Below, in pieces: positions 31,826 through 43,561 of a stretch of DNA of 64,000 nucleotides (position 1 is the first letter of the stretch; the number at the start of each line of letters is the position of its first letter). The stretch comes from Aricia agestis. Lineage: Eukaryota; Arthropoda; Insecta; Lepidoptera; Lycaenidae. The notes below the pieces were generated by a model. That model was not told the DNA's origin and made no database searches. It saw only the letters and a list, made by a program, of their open reading frames with translations. Where the stretch lies: positions 10,984,001 through 11,048,000 of the forward strand of contig NC_056420.1 of NCBI RefSeq assembly GCF_905147365.1, given 5' to 3'. Both the position numbers and the translations under genes were made by a program.

Positions 31826-31842
31826 GCCAACGTCGAAGTTAA
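31826..31842 (+). pseudogene. 5S rRNA stub with internal deletion
   Basis: The conserved upstream block (TTTGCGCTCAGTGTTC) is present, then GCCAACGTC is joined directly to GAAGTTAA, skipping about 40 nt of 5S sequence, and homology stops. It marks the plus-side end of the array. Confidence 0.7.
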
Positions 31843-33129
31843 CCCGCAAGTAACATCGTGATTTTTTGTTACATAACTAACACCGTGAAGTAAAATTTTA
31901 CCCCACATAAAAACTTGAAAAAATGATAAAATGGTTAAAAAACTACTTTATATAAGATCAATTTACATTAGACTAGCACATTATAAAAAAAAAGAAACAA
32001 CATTTGTTTAAGAAAATGTCTTTGTTTTTCTAATTATGGAAAAAAGTAACTTTTTAACGGTTAAATTTGTCTCAACAGACTTCAACCATAAATAAAAGAG
32101 TATAATTCGTATATATAAGGTCACTCAAATATCTGTCATCTTTCCTAGTGTGTGTGTTGTAGTGTGTGTATTGTTTTATTTGTTAAAAAATATGTATGAT
32201 AAAAGCATAATTTTAAAATAATATTAGCTCGATGCACTCCTTCACCATATAAACTATAACTGTGCAAAATTTCATTCACCTACGTTTTCCCATTTTTCAT
32301 CAAAAGGGATAAAAAGTTTTTCGCTTGCGTATTAATATTAGATAGATACAAGACGACCAAGACTTCAATGTCCCAGACGTTTTGACTTTCTAAAAATATG
32401 TCGTCGGCCCTTAATAAAGGCATAAAGGAGAATGTCTGTATTGTAGGGCAAAAGGGATAGGGCAGGGCGCAGGCTAAGGGCAGCCAGTCGTTATAAACGT
32501 TCTAATGGGAGACATTATGCAAACGCATTAAGTGTACCCCGCTGTCTAGAGATTTTACAAGTCATGGGAGTAAGCGGGTAGGTACAGAAATTAGATGTAT
32601 GATGTTACGTTGGCATATTTGCTGCTCCAGGCATAGGTACAATGAAAAGACTAAACAGTGCCGTTGAATCAAGACGCCTAGACATAGTTAATATAATTTA
32701 CTTACTTGTTTAGTGTTTACTTGTTCTTAAACAAAAGGTATTTTTTTTAGTGTTACAATATTAAATATCCTAGTTAAATAATTACATTTTCAAATAGGTC
32801 GACCAGGAATTTTGTTATTATGGTAACTAATGTAGTCTAAAATGTATATGCTGAAATTGATATGTACATATTTTGTTTCAAATCTTTCAGCACCGGGCAT
32901 TGGTATTTTACAATTAGCCTTAAAGGCTTGTACATGGCCCAAAATTAATGTTAATCTAGACTCTAGAGTCTAGACTTTAGAATTAATAATTTAATATCTA
33001 TGGACGCTTTACACCACGTCAGTCTGGCCCCGTGCTAAGTACCTGAAGGACTTGTGTTACAGGTACCAGACAACGGTAATATATTTAATACTTTTATACT
33101 ATACATATATTTAAGATTTTTATTATATC
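31843..33129. other. Non-coding stretch
   Basis: No gene is recognised. A TATATATAAGG word at about 32111 is followed by GTGTG-rich sequence near 32148-32168, a promoter-like look without a supported transcript. A 20-bp perfect palindrome, TCTAGACTCTAGAGTCTAGA, lies at 32955-32974. Confidence 0.4.
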
Positions 33130-33260
33130 ATACACATATTTAATACACATCCATGACCCAGGAACTTTGAAAAACTTTTTGTTTCGTCGGTGGGATTCGA
33201 ACCCGCGACCCCCGGCTTGAGTTGCCACACACTCTAACCATTGAGCCACGGAGGTCGTCA
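33130..33260 (-). mobile_element. tRNA-derived SINE, third family
   Basis: On the minus strand the head is GACCTCCGTGGCTCAATGGT, with an A-box-like segment, and GGGTTCGAATCCC is a perfect B box. Past it come CATGGATGTG and an AT-rich tail. Extra bases in the anticodon-like arm and the fused tail show it is a SINE, not a tRNA gene. Confidence 0.7.
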
Positions 33261-33671
33261 TTATTTAATTATTAGAATTATCACAATTTTCTCCAGTTTT
33301 CCAACCCGCGACTCGCTTGTGCCTTGATAGCGACTAATATTTTTGTAGGTTATCACAGTCTTAATGCTTTCGGATACCTCACGGTATGATTAAATATCTT
33401 ACAAACGTAATCGCAGTGGCGTGACGCGGCAGCCATCTTGAAAATTTTGACATTTGTTTTAATTAAAAGCAGATGGCTCAAGGATTTGGCGCGGGGCACA
33501 AGTAATTTATGATTTTTTTAAATATATGCTTTTGATACTGAAGTATGTTTGCCTATGAGTGCACAGGAATAATAAATACGCTTTTAGAGTCACGGGCTTT
33601 TGGTTATGCACGAGGATATGCATTAAAACTACTACGTACCTATATGCAATAATCTGAAGACAATATAAGAA
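33261..33671. other. Non-coding stretch
   Basis: Nothing recognised. Confidence 0.35.
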
Positions 33672-33854
33672 TCCATACTAATATTATAAATGCGAAAGTG
33701 TGTCTATCTGTCTATTACCTCTTCACGTCCATACCGCTGAACCGCTTTTGGTGAAAATTGGTATGGAGATACTTTAGTCCCGAGAAAGGACATAAGTATA
33801 TATTCTCGCGCAATAAACGAATTTTGGTGCAACGGAACTGCGGGCATCAAATAG
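33672..33854 (+). mobile_element. Non-autonomous Helitron
   Basis: A|TCCATACTAATATTATAAA start, GCGAAAGTGTGTCTATC, and an end GCGGGCATCAAATAG|T. Same family as 10261-10482; the last four bases are ATAG instead of CTAG. Confidence 0.68.
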
Positions 33855-34748
33855 TATTAATATAAATTTCATATTTTTTATTTTTTTAACCATCAACAAA
33901 TCCCAAAAAAAACAGAACTCTTGCGTGCGTGAAGAAATCCACAAATAAGTACCACAAAAACGCCCATAGAGAAGACGCGTGCCTACAGATCCACAATATT
34001 AGTATTACAAGGTACACCTATCACCTTTCATCAAGACGTCATTTGCTTATTAACGCTACAAACCAACCCTAAACACCGAGGGGTGCCAAAAGACCCCAAC
34101 TAGGAAAAATAATACCGCCTTATCGCCTTTTTACCGTTAATTCTTACATAAATAACGATAAAGGCAAATTAAATCAAAATCTTATTACAATATTAAAAGT
34201 TCGGAGGCGTTTTTTAATGTCTCTCGCGGCGTCGCCATATTTCACTTAATTTGGTAAATGGACGCGCGCTATAAAAGCCATTAGATGTTACCTTATGTTC
34301 TAATTAATGTATATTGACAATTACGTTATGATTTACGGGTAGCTTTCATAATATTGACCCCATAGATTCACTATTGGGGTGAAAAATATGAGGTAGGGTT
34401 AAATTGGGAATTCACTTATTTGTAGTTTTTAAAGTTTACAAATTTCTTTTTTGATATCGGCTTGTGGACCGTTCTAATGAGAATTATTATACGGCTTGTT
34501 TGGGCCATGATGGACAAGCGATTACAGAGGTATAGAGGGGCATATTCGTCTATGAATTATGATTGTATGTACATGACTAATGTCGATTTTGCTCGCTATA
34601 CAGCTTGGAAATCATGTGTCATGGAGTCATCATTTTAGAGTTAATACCCGTCGTAATCGCACTCCATAACTAGACAATACATTATACAACCCTTTCCACC
34701 TATATAATCTTAACCGACTTTACCAAGAAGGTTTTACCAAGAAGGTAT
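33855..34748. other. Non-coding stretch
   Basis: No gene or named repeat. ACCAAGAAGGT is tandemly duplicated at about 34722-34746, directly before the palindrome at 34749. Confidence 0.35.
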
Positions 34749-34798
34749 TATGTATTAGAATATCTGCAGCCGAACGGCTGCAGATATTCTAATACATA
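34749..34798. repeat. Perfect 50-bp palindrome
   Basis: The left arm TATGTATTAGAATATCTGCA continuing to GCCG pairs with its exact reverse complement across a 2-base centre (24-bp arms, AA at 34773-34774). Such a compact snap-back is unlikely by chance. Confidence 0.85.
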
Positions 34799-34809
34799 TA
34801 CAATATATC

Positions 34810-34945
34810 CGGAGCCTGGGAACGTGTCGGCGTCTCCCCCGGGTGTCGGCGCCGGCCATGCGTCTTCGCCGACGTACCCGCACCTCCCGACACCTCCCCC
34901 CCGCACCTCCCCGCACCTCCCCGCACCTCCCCGCTCGCTGACCGG
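34810..34945. repeat. GC-rich CACCTCCC minisatellite
   Basis: CCCGCACCT / CCCCGCACCT units repeat about five times at 34877-34934 inside a short GC-rich island. An open frame (34824-35189) crosses it but changes to AT-rich codons at once, so I do not call it coding. Confidence 0.55.
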
Positions 34946-36194
34946 TCCGAACTGTAGTGGAGATCTTGATACTTGTCGGCTTAGAGAAAATTTTATAGGT
35001 CAGGGTGGAAAAGTGGGAAAAATTGAGAGTATTCTCAAAAATTGTAAAGTGTTGGATGTGACATACGTGGACCTCCTGGATTATAATTATTATTCGATTA
35101 TTTCATTATTTAAACCCCTCCCTCCATTTTCATTTCAAGGCAGGTATCATTTCTCAAAATTTTCGTCCTCCAAAAGTGCTTTAATCTAATAGCGTCTTCT
35201 TTAAAGCTGCAAAATGCAAATCTCTGCTTAAAAACAATAACTACGTATTATTACAAACAAAATCCTTACCTACCAGCTCTACTACCTACCATAATATTAA
35301 ACCAATGCCCAAACAGCTCTCTAAAAGCTCCAGGAAATTTCCTAAATCCTTCCTAATGCGAGTATCAAGTCCCATACGTCGCACTACGGCGTACATCAGG
35401 GAAATCTTCTTCGGCGCGCTTAATTTATACACGGGAACATTCTTAAAGTATCGGTTTTGTGGTGGGCAGTGCCCACTACCGCTGTTTAGTACTGTATAGT
35501 GTATACTATACAGGTAATTTACGGCAGCGACCCGAATTATACAATCCCTTGAGACCAATATTGTATTAGTATCTATGTTTGAGACGGACCGATTAGATGA
35601 ATAGTTCAAAGTTTATTCAGTCACAAATACATCCGGTGTACTTTAAAGCCTTTCAGAAGAAAATAATAGCGCAGCCAAGTCAAGTTTTTAAAGTTTGTAG
35701 GCGAAGTGACGTCTTTATATCGTACGGAACCCCGGTGGGATTCCGACACGTACTTTTCTGAAACTCACGTATATGTATATTACAATCACTACAACAAGAC
35801 AAACCACTCAATGAATTTTGAAACAATTTCAATAAATTTAGTAATAGGTATTAAACTGCTATGTATTCTTATAATATTTAAAAAAAATAAAAAATAACGA
35901 ATAGTGTCCAAGAAAGTTGTCTTGGAAAATATATTTTCCTGTGTTCGTGGCGACTCGCCATAGATCACGCCGCGACGCGTAATAATGGCCAGGCAGTTTC
36001 ACCAAAACAAAGGGGACGAAATATACTCTAGCAACTCTACCTTACTGGAGATTTACACTAAATATTCTTAAAGTTGCCAAAAATCTGTTGTCCTTGCAAT
36101 ATTATAATATGTAATTGATTGCACTGTATGTAGGTTCTTGGTGGAAATTCATTTTAAACACAAATAAAATACAACTTTACGTGCACTTTTTCCA
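34946..36194. other. Non-coding stretch
   Basis: ACTGTATAGTGTATACTATACAG-like self-complementary sequence lies near 35490-35512. No gene is supported. Confidence 0.35.
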
Positions 36195-36198
36195 TTAA

Positions 36199-36312
36199 GA
36201 GGGCGACCCCAAAAATCAAATATTCTCTCTTCACACTCACACCCGTCTTTCATATGCCAGGTGAAAAAGAACGACGCGGATTCATCGCCAAATTAGTTTT
36301 TTCTCAATAACT
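36199..36312 (+). mobile_element. TTAA-bordered element, left end copy 1
   Basis: TTAA (36195-36198) then GAGGGCGACCCC, followed by CTCTCTTCACACTCAC and CATATGCCAGGTGAAAAAG, shared with 42278-42400. Only this end is visible. Confidence 0.5.
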
Positions 36313-36554
36313 CGATAAATATACAACATTTTAAAAATCCCCTAGGTCGATCTCTCAATGATAGAATTTTATACAATGTATTAAAATATTAACTTAGTTC
36401 AATGCACGGTTATGGCAATAAATAAAAAAATCGTAAAAATTAGATGCATCTTTGTGATTTTTTTCTATCGAGAAAATTTTAAGATACCGTGTTTTTGCTC
36501 AGATCTAATTCTCGGAAATTCTATCGTACGAAGCTTCGTGCTATGACTTATGAG
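36313..36554. other. Non-coding stretch
   Basis: Nothing recognised. Confidence 0.35.
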
Positions 36555-36598
36555 ACGATACCATTGGACGATACACGCAGATCGTCCAATGGTATCGT
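36555..36598. repeat. Perfect 18-bp hairpin
   Basis: ACGATACCATTGGACGAT (36555-36572) pairs with 36581-36598 across an 8-nt loop. Weaker pairing of GAAGCTTCGTGC and GCACGAAGC extends it outward, so it is the centre of a foldback of about 80 bp. Confidence 0.75.
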
Positions 36599-36666
36599 TT
36601 TAAGCACGAAGCACTACGCAAGTGCGGCCGCAGCATAAATGTCTAAATTGGTCTATGACAATATTA

Positions 36667-36836
36667 TCTAATATATAAAAATAAGTCGGGTTTTCCTTCC
36701 TGACGCTATAACTCCAGAACGCACGAACCGATTTCCACGGTCTATAGAAAAAAAAACCTGATAAAAACTTCAAGAGAGAAGCAGGAAAACAGGGAAAATC
36801 ATTTTATGGCAAAACAATGTTTGCCGGGACAGCTAG
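36667..36836 (+). mobile_element. Short Helitron with complete termini
   Basis: A|TCTAATATATAAAAATAAG start. Near the end, GGCAAA and TTTGCC form a stem with a short loop, followed by GGGACAGCTAG|T. TC start, hairpin about 8-10 nt before CTAG, and insertion between A and T satisfy every structural rule for a Helitron. At 170 bp it is purely non-autonomous. Confidence 0.82.
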
Positions 36837-36984
36837 TGGACTATAAATATAGATTACAGACTGTTTATACGTTAACAATATCTAATACTGATGTTACTGC
36901 TAGCTCTCTTTCTGTCTCTATCACCAATTAAAATTTCAGCCACATCTTTTATCATCGTCTATATTATGAAAATTTTAACGAATC

Positions 36985-37125
36985 TGAAGGCCTACTATGA
37001 AACCGTTTTGAGACTCAAACAATCGAATGAGAATGCCGCGTCCTGCTCTAACAACGTCATTTCTCGTTTGTTAGAGTAGGACGGGGCATTCCGATTAGTT
37101 CGATTGAGTTTCAAAACGATTTCGT
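36985..37125. repeat. Imperfect long hairpin
   Basis: CGTTTTGAGACTCAAACAAT and GAATGCCGCGTCCTGCTCTA on the left pair with TTAGAGTAGGACGGGGCATT and GAGTTTCAAAACG on the right. Arms are about 60 bp with scattered mismatches, and the loop is near 37047-37056. Probably an aged MITE. Confidence 0.65.
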
Positions 37126-37525
37126 GGTACGGCCACTGCTTACACGATGAAAAAAAATCAGTGTTTCAAACTTTTATGAGTTTCACCACAAAATGTTCCT
37201 CTCAACTCTTTCCCCGGAAAACCCGCGCTAATATCTCATGCAGGAAAAATACTGGCAACCTGCAGCATAACTTGACGTAAGTAAGTGCCCCCCAGAGTGG
37301 CATATAACTGGCACAAGCTGGCATATTGCGCGGTTGGCGGAATTTAACAAATCGCCCGTGAATTGTTACATATAAATTATGTGACCTCCGTCATGAATAT
37401 TACATGAGAACAAATTGATACTGGGACTTTCTGAATTGTGGAAAAGTGCGTAAGTAACATTTTGGAAGATGTTCGATTTTTTGCATATATAGAGGCTTAA
37501 AACGGGAATTAAGTATAAAATAAAA
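37126..37525. other. Non-coding stretch
   Basis: Nothing recognised. Confidence 0.35.
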
Positions 37526-38442
37526 ACCGGCCAAGTGCGAGTCGGACTCGCGCACCGAGGGTTCCGTACAAACCTGCAAGGTTTACAAAGTTCGTTCATT
37601 ACGACAATCGAGTCATAACTATGGTATTTTTATAGAATTTTTTTTTTCACGGGTTAAAGGCTAATAAATATAATTAGATCTAAGTATTTGATATGAATTT
37701 CAACTTGATAGCTCTACGCGTTCATGAGGAAAAAAGTAATAAGTTTATATTTATTAAAAAATATATATTTTGTAATGTAACTAAAAATTTAAGGTTTTCG
37801 GAATTTTTCCTTTATATGTGCTATAAAACGTTGCTTCATGCCAAATTTCAAGATTCTAGGTCGACTGGAAGTACCCTTTAGGTTTTGATTCCCTTGCGAG
37901 TACTTGCGAGTTTCAAAATATGCAGCTTAAATTGCTGTTTCTTTTGATTGCGTTGACATAGAAGTTTGATTTTGTTACAGCTTAAAGGTATTATAGACCT
38001 GAGTATTTGGTATGAATTTCAATTTAATACCTCTACGCGTTTATAAGGAAATGGGTAGTAAGTTTAAAATTATTAAAAAAAAAATATTATGTGATGTAAC
38101 TAAAAATTTATGGTTTTCGTAATTTTTCCTTTATCTATGCTATAAGACGTTGCTTCGTACCAAATTTCAAGATTCTGAGTTCACGGGAAGCACCCTGTAG
38201 GTTTTGATTCCCTTGCAAGTGTCGAAAATTTGCGGCATAAACGGCTGTATCTTTTGATTGCGTTGGCTTAGAAGTTTGATTTTTTCACAGCTTCAAGGGA
38301 CAGTAGACCTGAGTAATTGATATAAATTTCAGCTTCATACCTCCACGCGTTCCTGAGAAAAAGGGTCTTGACAGACGGACAGACGGACAACAAAGTGATC
38401 CTATAAGGGTTCCGTTTTTTCCTTTTGAGGTACGGAACCCTA
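37526..38442 (+). mobile_element. 0.9-kb twin repeat, copy 1
   Basis: Starts ACCGGCCAAGTGCGAGTCGG and ends GGTACGGAACCCTA. Near the right end, GGGTTCCGT and ACGGAACCC fold on each other, and GAGTCGGACTC does so at the left. Inside are two full units of about 315 bp and part of a third (starts near 37674, 37990 and 38305), each with a TATGAATTTCAA-like start and AATTTCAAGATTCT. A GACGGACA tract precedes the right end. Non-coding. The inverted partner is at 52409-53322. Confidence 0.75.
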
Positions 38443-40882
38443 AAAATAGGAAATGTATGTATAATTTGGTAACATAACATTTATATAATGATTTCTTAGG
38501 TTTACGCGAGTATCACTCATTATATTACAAGGTTCAAACACTTACGGATTTTGTCGCGGAGCACTTTTATTAATCCCGACGTTTCGGCTACTTTACAGCG
38601 GCCGTGGTCACGGGTGGACTCAAATATAATAACATTTATATTTTGTTTATTGCACATATTTTTTCGATCCAAAAGCCTCAATTTATGCAAATACGTACAT
38701 TTAAAATGTTACTTACTCACTTTTTCCACTTGAGTCTTCAATTGGTTTTTTATGCGAACGGATAAATTGTGACCTTATTCATAATGAATACCTAAATATG
38801 GCGTTTACGATTTTATTGGCGCGATAAAGTACTTTCTGTATAATTTTATAATCAAATCGCCCGGTAGCGTAGAATTGTTTGGCAATTTCGGAGTTGTTCC
38901 GTTCCGTTCTAGGTTTGAATTTTGTACTTTATTTGATCCATGTTGGATATCTTAAACGGGTTATTTAAAAATAAATAGGTACCGATATTTATGCCTTTCT
39001 ACAGTTACTTAATATTATAACGCGGCAAAATACCATTAGAAATCTAACAGGTTGCTATTCTAATTAATTAGGCGTATGAGCCTCATTACTTATATAGGAT
39101 ACAAATATCAACTTTAGTTGAAGTAAACTATACAAAATAGAAAAGAAAGCGCCAAAATCACGTAGAATTAAGAATACCAATCCCTAGGTCGAATGTATTC
39201 GGTTTTAGGAATAAATACGTTTATTTTTAGGTTTTTCATAAAAGTTGGAATAGGTCTCGCGAGTGGCGACAGTTTATTCCGCGTTGCGTTGCAGATTCGG
39301 ATAGAAATATCCGGATTATGCCAAACTTTATATTGACTATAAGTTATAACTAAGATCCAAAATCCTAATAGATCAATGATTTACACTGTCAACAGTGTTA
39401 ACAAAATACCCCGCGGTCATGTCATAATCAAAGGGAAAGCATTTTTAAATAATCCCGCCAACCCATTAATATTGTTTATTTGCTCGGTGGGACAGACACC
39501 CCCTTGCCGTTTGACCCCCCGATATCCCCCCTGTACCGATCTGCCCCCCTGAATGTTTCCCTTTCTGTTTACACCAGATATTGGACGTTTAATCACAATT
39601 AAGTGGTGTCAATCATTTTAAAAATCGAACGAAAACAGTGTTTTGATCTTTAAGCCCGATTTACATTATCTTAATGTTTAGCAAAGTTCTTTAGAATAGA
39701 ACTTTAGTTGAAAATGTAAACGCTACTTGCTTTATTACAGTTTAAATAGAATTTTAAATTGAAAGTACGTTCATACTACATTCAAATCTGAGACAGATAA
39801 TACTTTCGCATTGATAATATTGCTAATGGATGGCTAAGTTTGCAATAGCTTAAAAATGCATTATCGGTGCTTATGTAGCGATGACACCTTGGCTAAGGGC
39901 TGTTTACTTGTAACTGCAGTTGAACTATAAGTTAAGAGTCCCACTAAATTAGTGAGCAGCTATTAATGTTAAAGTCGACGCGCCTGAAAGTTGCAGACAT
40001 TGTGTATGCGATAAAATATAGTGCATCTTTTTAGCTTTGTAAATTTTTCTTTGTGTTTTAGTTTGTAAAAGATTTTTTTTTTTTGGTTTCTTATAACTTA
40101 TTTTGTTTGTCTCGTTGGCAAAACAATCTCAAAGTTGGATTTTTATGTCTCACGATTGTAAATAAACTTATTTAAATGAAGCTGGTCTATGGGAGAAGAA
40201 TTCGATAAAATGGATTGAAGACTACGAATAATAAAAACTATTTATTATTCGTAGATTGGAGAATTTGCTAAAATGGGCATTTCCTATATGTATTATTATA
40301 TATATACTTAGGATTTAGTAAATTAACCTCAGGTAGGTATTTCTCAACTCATAAAACACAACTTTGACACAACAAAAAATATACGGTATTTCACTATTAC
40401 TATTATTATGAAACTATAGGGTATTTTTTAATAATAGTAAAAATGAAATAATTCTCACTAAAATTATTACAAAAACGTCTCGTAAGCACAGTTTCTACAC
40501 ATATTTAAAATGTAAACCGCGTACCTATATTTAGGGAATGTACTGCGCTATTTTCTTCTCCGAAATAAGGAAGTACAGTGAATAAAACAAGTGATTACTG
40601 ATTCACTCTCACGGGACCCTAATGGTCGCACACAATTACAAGGACTCGGAAATCAAGGAAATTCATTGAAAAGTTGGACAAGTGTTAATGAGAAAGAACA
40701 ACACACCTACTACTAATTATCTTTAACTTTATTTCCAATTATTGTGGATTAAGAAACTTGTAAACTATTCTTTTGTATATTTTAAATGAGACAATCTTTT
40801 ATTTTATTTATATTTACATGGCAACGTCTTAAACTTTTGCCATGAAAAACGATCTAGCTAAGTTTTAAGTCCTCTCTCCAAA
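38443..40882. other. Non-coding stretch
   Basis: A C-run-rich patch lies at 39495-39555. A Helitron start relic (TTTCGCATTGATAATATTGC) is at about 39802-39821, and a perfect 14-bp hairpin (40222-40235 with 40241-40254, 5-nt loop) near the end. No gene is supported. Confidence 0.4.
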
Positions 40883-41272
40883 ATGGACCGAAAGTGCGAC
40901 GATGACGGGCTTATAAAAGTGGAGAGGAAGAAGAAGAAACCCGTCATCCGCAACCATCGTGGCACCGCACCCGAAAGACCCGAGCAGCTGTTGCGGCGTG
41001 AAACTCCCTCGACACCGCTGTACGCGTCCAGGCTACACTGGTCCACGACGGTCGAGCAGGTCGTGGACTTCATCAGGAGCAAGACCCACTTCGTGAGGTG
41101 TGAGAGTGAAGATTTTGTGGTAAGATTTTGTGATTTGTGGATAGTTGATGGTGTCATCATCTACCGACCTTCGAGAAGGAGGAGTTCTGGCCGATTGGAG
41201 TCGTCTACAGGAGGTATCGAGGACGACATCCAAACACGTCGCGCCCCAACGTCGCAGACAATACGTGTTTAG
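40883..41272 (+). pseudogene. Decayed ORF, probably mobile-element associated
   Basis: From an ATG at 40883 a basic, GC-richer frame reads KKKKPVIRNHRGTAPERPEQ and later LHWSTTVEQVVDFIRSKTHF. After FVVR near 41125 the frame becomes AT-rich and meaningless, while another frame downstream reads FEKEEFWPIGVVYRRYRGR at about 41167-41223. This looks like one protein broken by small indels. The pattern (basic N-part, FVVR, then an EFWP-x-GVVYRRYRGR end) recalls ORFs found in multiple copies in lepidopteran genomes, but I cannot name the family. A GTAAG at the break also allows an intron. AATAAATAAA follows near 41349. Confidence 0.45.
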
Positions 41273-41289
41273 TGCTTAGTGTTAGTTTT

Positions 41290-42273
41290 AGTATAAATAT
41301 GTGTTAGTCTATAAGGTACATATAATATGGGCCAAGGATGCCTGATTTAAATAAATAAAAAGAAATAAGTTTTGTCCCAGTACTTACTACAGTATTTTTT
41401 TCTTGAATTTTAAACAAATCAAGTTATTTGCTAGCATAGTTTTTTCCACGTTAAGGATATCTATGATACGAAATCTTTGTCCCAATAATCTGTCAGTATT
41501 TCTATTCTTTCACACTAACTTCTGCCGATACTCAATGAGGTTCTGAACTAAGGTAATAAGGTAACCAGACTACTATAGACTACTCTTATCTTCGCACCCA
41601 AACTCCAATATTATGTTCACAGTACCGAAACAATAGTTTCTAGGTAGCTAAGTATAGTAAGCACCAATAATATTATATAATCCGTGTTTAACGTAAATGT
41701 TAAATCCGCTAAAGTTACAAATCCGTGTTTAGTTACATTAAAAGCGGTAACATTAGAGCATTTTCAGGTCGGCTGGGCTTTTGAGTGCCTTTGTTGCTAA
41801 AAGCCCTTAGCCCTTATTGATCTACAATTTTGAATGATGTACCATTTAAGGAGATTTATTATAAAAACACAATGAAACATTCTTACAACTGAAAGTTTTG
41901 TTATGTTTAGAGATGATATTCTATTTTTGAATAGCTTTGAACGGTTCTGAAATGCGAACTTTTCGTAGCATCCGCTACGAAAAGTTTTCCCGAAATTCTG
42001 GGTGAGGGGTTTGAAAATTTGGGGCGAAAAAAAATTTAATTCAAACTGGTTACCTATGAAAAAATGCTCTAGTTCGATTAATGTTTATAAAAACATAGAT
42101 ATAATATTCCTTATTAATTTCATAACTCTATGAGGAAGGATTAAAACTACGCGTTATCAAGTACTGAGAACTCTGGCTTATCCCTTGTACTTAGAATCGG
42201 GATGTAAAACTAATATAATTTAATCCCTAGAGTCTAGGTATACATAATATTATTGAAACTTACGTGTTACGTA
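41290..42273. other. Non-coding stretch
   Basis: Contains a perfect 13-bp hairpin with a 4-nt loop (41957-41969 with 41974-41986, AACTTTTCGTAGC). Otherwise nothing is recognised. Confidence 0.4.
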
Positions 42274-42277
42274 TTAA

Positions 42278-42400
42278 GAGGACTACCGACTGACCCAAAT
42301 AATCAAAAATCGTCCTTCTCTCTTCACACTCACGCCCGTCTTTCATATGCCAGGTGAAAAAGGACGACGCGGAATCATCGCCAAGTTAGTTTTACTCGAA
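42278..42400 (+). mobile_element. TTAA-bordered element, left end copy 2
   Basis: TTAA (42274-42277), GAGGACTACC, then the CTCTCTTCACACTCAC and CATATGCCAGGTGAAAAAG blocks and GACGCGGAATCATCGCCAAG, as at 36199. Confidence 0.5.
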
Positions 42401-43105
42401 TAAAAGACGAACTATAATGATTATGAAAAAAGTATTTTGAGCAAATTTAGGTATTATCAATGCTTTTTTAGATATTAAAAAATATTAAGTAAAGAAAAGA
42501 CAGTAAACTTCGAAGATCCAAGCAAAAATGTGTCTAAAACAAGGTTTTATGTAAAAAAGAAACTATTGAGCATTTTTTCAGTAATCGTGTTTTCGTCATA
42601 AGCATTTAATCTTAATGAACTGAAGTTACTTGTGTAAAAAAATCAGTTTTCTAGACCTTACAGATTTTGAGATCTAGGTTTAAGACTTGTACTATTATCT
42701 ATTCTGTGGTTTAAGTATGTAGTCAAGTTAGGGTCAGGTGCATTCTTAACACACGTTTTCTGTACGTAGAATATGCAAATAAATTCGACTTAAATTTTAT
42801 TGTTGATTAATTATAATAATTGCTTGTCTATAACACGCATTACAATTATTTTTACAGAAATAAAATAAATGTACTTAACTTCTTATACATCTTTGAGCTC
42901 CATAAAAAAGTATAATATTTGCCTAATTAAAAAATTAGATTAACATAAAGATGATAAAACTGTTATTACACGTGCATTGAACAACACGCAAAAATGAAAT
43001 TCACAGTTGCTTAGATAGTTTACTTACTATATGGTGTGTGCTATGAGCTGGATTGCTCTTAAATCAGCACTAATATTTTCTCCAAAATAAAAACATAATA
43101 CGCTG
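42401..43105. other. Non-coding AT-rich stretch
   Basis: Nothing recognised. Confidence 0.35.
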
Positions 43106-43109
43106 TAAA

Positions 43110-43215
43110 TACACATCATCATCATCATCATATCAGCCTATAGTCGTCCACTGCTGGACATAGGCCTCTCTCAATGAACGCCAAGATGATCGATCTCTTG
43201 CTACTCGCATCCAAT
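43110..43215 (-). mobile_element. LINE-type 3' tail with (ATC)n
   Basis: (ATC)n followed by AGCCTATAGTCGTCCACTGC, GGACATAGGCCTCTC and TGCTACTCGCATCCA. From general knowledge this block is very common in lepidopteran genomes as the end of a non-LTR element. The strand is inferred from the microsatellite tail. Confidence 0.55.
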
Positions 43216-43271
43216 ACACATATTATATTTAAACCATACTTCATCCTTTTTTTATTATAACATATTTATTT

Positions 43272-43561
43272 TGACGTGGGATAGCCATGCTTCGGCACGA
43301 ATGGGCCAGCTCGACCACAGGCTCACAGAAATCCGGCGTGAAAGAGCGCTTGCGCTGTTTCACGCCGAGTGAGTGAGTTTACCGGAAGCCCAATCCCCTA
43401 CCCTTTTCTCTTCCCTACCCTCCCCTATTACCCTATTCCCTCTTATAAGACCGGTAACGCACCTGCAGCTCTTCAGATGCTGCGAGTATCCATGGGCGAC
43501 GGAAGTTGCTTCCATCAGGTGACCCGTTTGCTCGTTTGCCCCCTTATTTTATTAGAAAAAA
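43272..43561 (+). mobile_element. SINE-like family R, copy 3
   Basis: TGACGTGGGATAGCCATGC head, shortened pyrimidine tract, GTGACCCGTTTGCTCG and A-rich tail. Confidence 0.75.

Noticed and set aside
32100..32170. Polymerase II promoter
   Set aside because: A TATA-like word exists, but no transcript, ORF or exon downstream supports it.
34824..35189. 121-codon Pro-rich protein
   Set aside because: The Pro-rich half is translation of a CACCTCCC minisatellite and the rest is AT-rich sequence.
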